A stretch of 6,559 nucleotides of DNA, from positions 1 through 6,559 of the forward strand of contig JAUWOK010000057.1 of assembly GCA_030612165.1 (NCBI GenBank). The letters are read 5' to 3'. A program made the position numbers and the translations under genes. Origin of the DNA: Dehalococcoidia bacterium (GTDB lineage Bacteria > Chloroflexota > Dehalococcoidia > GIF9 > AB-539-J10). A model generated the notes under the pieces. That model saw only the letters and a list, made by a program, of their open reading frames with translations, was not told where the DNA came from and ran no database searches. Of this stretch, positions 4,920-6,559 are shown piece after piece; positions within the stretch are counted from its first letter, which is position 1; the number at the start of each line of letters is the position of its first letter.

Positions 4920-5753
4920 CTATTTGCCGATTGCTATGGAGCCGTAGCCGACTACACTGGTAAAATCCCCGCTGGTTTCTCCGCTGGTAGCATATTTTAA
5001 CAGGCGTGCTGAGCTAGCTCCTCTTTCTCTGGCCGCTATTATTGCTGCGCTTATGGGTCCATGGCCGCACATCGTACATCCCAGTAGCTTACGCTGTTTG
5101 TATAACTCAATTTCATCCATGTCCGTTATCGCTTTTATCATCAGGGCATCTTTTTGGGTTGCCGTAGTGCAGTGTTCATAATGTGTGAAATCGCTGCTGG
5201 CAATAACGATAAAGCGGCCGCTGACAGCGGCGATGGCCTTTCCCACTGCACTGGCGGTGTCTAAATCCTGGGCTTTCATGACGATGGGGACTATCTTTAT
5301 CCCTTTATAGAGGTGTTGGAGCCAGGGTAACTGGACTTCAACGCTGTGCTCGGATAGATGAGCAGTTTCGTCCGCTTTGATTGTGTCACCCAGTAGATTG
5401 CTGGCAAATTCCTCGTTTATCTCTGCTCTGCCCAGTGGCGTTTCCCAGTATCCTGCTGGCCATACAGAGACAGCGGGTCCGTAACCGCTATGATTCGGTC
5501 CGATGATTACGGCGGTATCTATGACACCGTCACGGGCGAGTGCGCTGTAGGCATGAGCGGCCACGGGCCCGGAGTAGCGGTAGCCGGCGTGAGGGACGAT
5601 AACGGCGAGCAGGTCTCCTGGTCCACTGGCATTTACCGAGGGTAACTCTCCCGGACCCAGGTCATGCCTGTAACACCACGCAAGCTCTTCTTTGAGCCGG
5701 TCAGGGGAACCCGCATAAAATTGCCCTGCCACCACAGGCTTCCTGATTTTCAT
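4920..5753 (-). CDS. amrB: AmmeMemoRadiSam system protein B (MEMO1 family)
   Basis: A 277-residue cytoplasmic protein of the MEMO family, which has the fold of class III extradiol dioxygenases (LigB-like) and binds iron or copper. Diagnostic motifs are RKPVVAGQFY at the N-terminus, IVPHAGYRYSG (His55), IIGPNHSGYG (His88), SEHSVEVQLPWLQ (His136), IASSDFTHYE (Asp188, His191) and CTMCGHGPISA (Cys229, His231). His55, His88 and Cys229 align by motif with the metal ligands His49, His81 and Cys244 of human MEMO1. Length is normal for the family. The ATG at 5753 has a strong AAGGAAAGGAAA just upstream; the frame is open further upstream, but that part lies inside the preceding gene. It follows that gene by 13 nt, so the two are probably cotranscribed. 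The usual genomic partners, an AMMECR1 protein and a radical SAM protein, are not in this window. The biochemical role of bacterial members is still unsettled. Confidence 0.93.
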   Translation of the reverse strand: MKIRKPVVAGQFYAGSPDRLKEELAWCYRHDLGPGELPSVNASGPGDLLAVIVPHAGYRYSGPVAAHAYSALARDGVIDTAVIIGPNHSGYGPAVSVWPAGYWETPLGRAEINEEFASNLLGDTIKADETAHLSEHSVEVQLPWLQHLYKGIKIVPIVMKAQDLDTASAVGKAIAAVSGRFIVIASSDFTHYEHCTTATQKDALMIKAITDMDEIELYKQRKLLGCTMCGHGPISAAIIAARERGASSARLLKYATSGETSGDFTSVVGYGSIAIGK

Positions 5754-5766
5754 TGGTTTCCTTTCC

Positions 5767-6477
5767 TTAATCAGAAGGGGCTTTCTTTTTCCTGGTCCTG
5801 GGTTTAGCTTTTGGTTTGTCCTCTGACTTGTTTTTCGGACTGGATTCCTTCCTTTCTTTTTTAAACGAGGGTGTCTGGTTATCACGAAGCCAGCGATGAA
5901 TTTCATTAAGAACGGGAGGATAAACACTGAAAACTTCTATGTCTTTGGCAAATTGCACTCCATGTCCTTCCCTGATAAATAAGAGTCCTGCTTCATTCTC
6001 CTTGAGAGTTTCGTTTATTTTCTTCGCTATGAACTCGTACCTTTTTTTAGAGGCTTCGGAATATAGTTCGGAAATTGTGTGGGCTACTTTTTTACTGGCA
6101 AAACCAAACAGAAAACACCTTTCGCAATCCATAGTTTCTTCAACCAGTTCCCTGTCTTCGCTTGCTTCCAGCACCGCCTTTGTCTGACATTTATTTCTGG
6201 CTATCTGGCAACTGCTGGTGTTTAAGCTTTCCAGGATATGCAGTCCTTCTTCTCCAGAAGTGGAGAGGAGCTCGTGGTAAACCCGGGCGGTTTTGCCGAT
6301 CTTTGTTTCCAGGTTATCTAGCTGGTCTGTTGTCTGCTGCCAGTAGCGGGTAGCCAGCTCGGTATATTCGGGGGGAGCGTCTTTGCCGCAATATACCAGA
6401 GGCACCAGGTACAGTTTCCTGGTATTTTTGAATGATTCTGCGTTTGGCTTCTCAATTTTTCCTAGCTGCTCTGCCAT
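5767..6477 (-). CDS. Hypothetical protein with lysine-rich C-terminal tail (236 aa)
   Basis: I do not recognise a named family. The protein has 236 residues, no signal peptide and no clear membrane segment. Residues 20-70 (KLYLVPLVYCGKDAPPEY and a helix TRYWQQTTDQLDNLETKIGK) are followed by a mixed region containing Cys90, Cys97, Cys118 and Cys121, the last two as CERC. Residues 150-200 (IAKKINETLKENEAGLLFIREGHGVQF and VYPPVLNEIHRWLRDN) have an alpha/beta look and faintly recall the C-terminal domain of eRF1/Pelota-like proteins; that is an impression only. Residues 204-236 are a disordered, very basic tail of Lys, Arg, Pro and Ser that could bind nucleic acid. The ATG at 6477 has AGGAG about 14 nt upstream and lies 2 nt after the stop of the preceding gene. 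It is in an operon with amrB. Confidence 0.8.
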   Translation of the reverse strand: MAEQLGKIEKPNAESFKNTRKLYLVPLVYCGKDAPPEYTELATRYWQQTTDQLDNLETKIGKTARVYHELLSTSGEEGLHILESLNTSSCQIARNKCQTKAVLEASEDRELVEETMDCERCFLFGFASKKVAHTISELYSEASKKRYEFIAKKINETLKENEAGLLFIREGHGVQFAKDIEVFSVYPPVLNEIHRWLRDNQTPSFKKERKESSPKNKSEDKPKAKPRTRKKKAPSD

Positions 6478-6479
6478 TT

Positions 6480-6559
6480 CTATCCGTCCAGCTCCTTTCT
6501 TTCGTTGCCCCAGTTCCGCATTAATTCCTTGATTTTTTTAGCAAGTTCAGGGTCTTCCT
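6480..6559 (-). CDS. C-terminal end of an unidentified gene (partial)
   Basis: Only the last 25 full codons are visible on the minus strand, ending with TAG at 6480-6482; the gene continues past the window edge. The encoded end is a charged helix (EDPELAKKIKELMRNW, then GNERKELDG). Its stop lies 2 nt before the ATG of the next gene, and the AGGAG that serves that gene is inside this reading frame, so the two are probably translationally coupled. Too little remains to name the product. Confidence 0.6.
   Translation of the reverse strand, partial: EDPELAKKIKELMRNWGNERKELDG

Noticed and set aside
5754..5927. N-terminal extension of amrB to an ATG at 5927
   Set aside because: It overlaps the lysine-rich end of the preceding gene; the MEMO family begins at MKIRKPVVAGQFY, which has a strong ribosome site.

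Overview
This 6,559-base window looks like an ordinary bacterial chromosome of middling GC content, not a phage, plasmid or island. I see no transposase, integrase, CRISPR array, toxin-antitoxin pair or long repeat. The mix of a Dpp/Opp peptide transporter, a DUF164-type coiled-coil zinc-ribbon protein, a type A RNase P RNA, a tRNA-Thr with encoded CCA and a MEMO-family protein would suit Chloroflexota (Dehalococcoidia-like) or a related deep lineage. That placement is an inference from general resemblance, not a search result.

Positions 1-2914, plus strand: the 3' part of a peptide ABC transporter operon, in the order permease DppB (C-terminal end only), permease DppC, ATPase DppD, ATPase DppF. 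The genes are tightly packed: 56 nt, then 3 nt, then a 16-nt overlap. All three visible starts are non-ATG (TTG, GTG, GTG). The two permeases would form the membrane channel and the two ATPases the motor. The peptide-binding protein would lie outside the window. Both ATPases keep the four-cysteine C-terminal domain of the family, and DppD has an unusual Q-loop.

Positions 2915-3164: a regulatory hub. A tRNA-Thr(CGU) gene lies on the minus strand, convergent with dppF. Its promoter is divergent from a near-consensus promoter that drives the next plus-strand gene. The predicted start of transcription of that gene falls almost on its ATG, so its mRNA is probably leaderless.

Positions 3165-4529: the zinc-ribbon coiled-coil protein gene, a short spacer with a promoter, then rnpB, the RNase P RNA, about 396 nt long and closed by a 14-bp P1 helix. 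Its L15 loop does not show the GGU that normally pairs with tRNA CCA. Positions 4371-4529 hold an AT-rich hairpin and a possible very short ORF.

Positions 4530-4829, plus strand: a small unrecognised protein. It faces a minus-strand operon (4920-6559) of at least three genes: a truncated unknown gene, a 236-residue unknown protein with a lysine-rich tail, and amrB (MEMO family, metal-binding fold). No intergenic stretch exceeds 300 bases. I did not find a clear new system. The most interesting points are the leaderless promoter with an embedded inverted repeat, the L15 loop of RNase P, and the substituted ATPase motifs.
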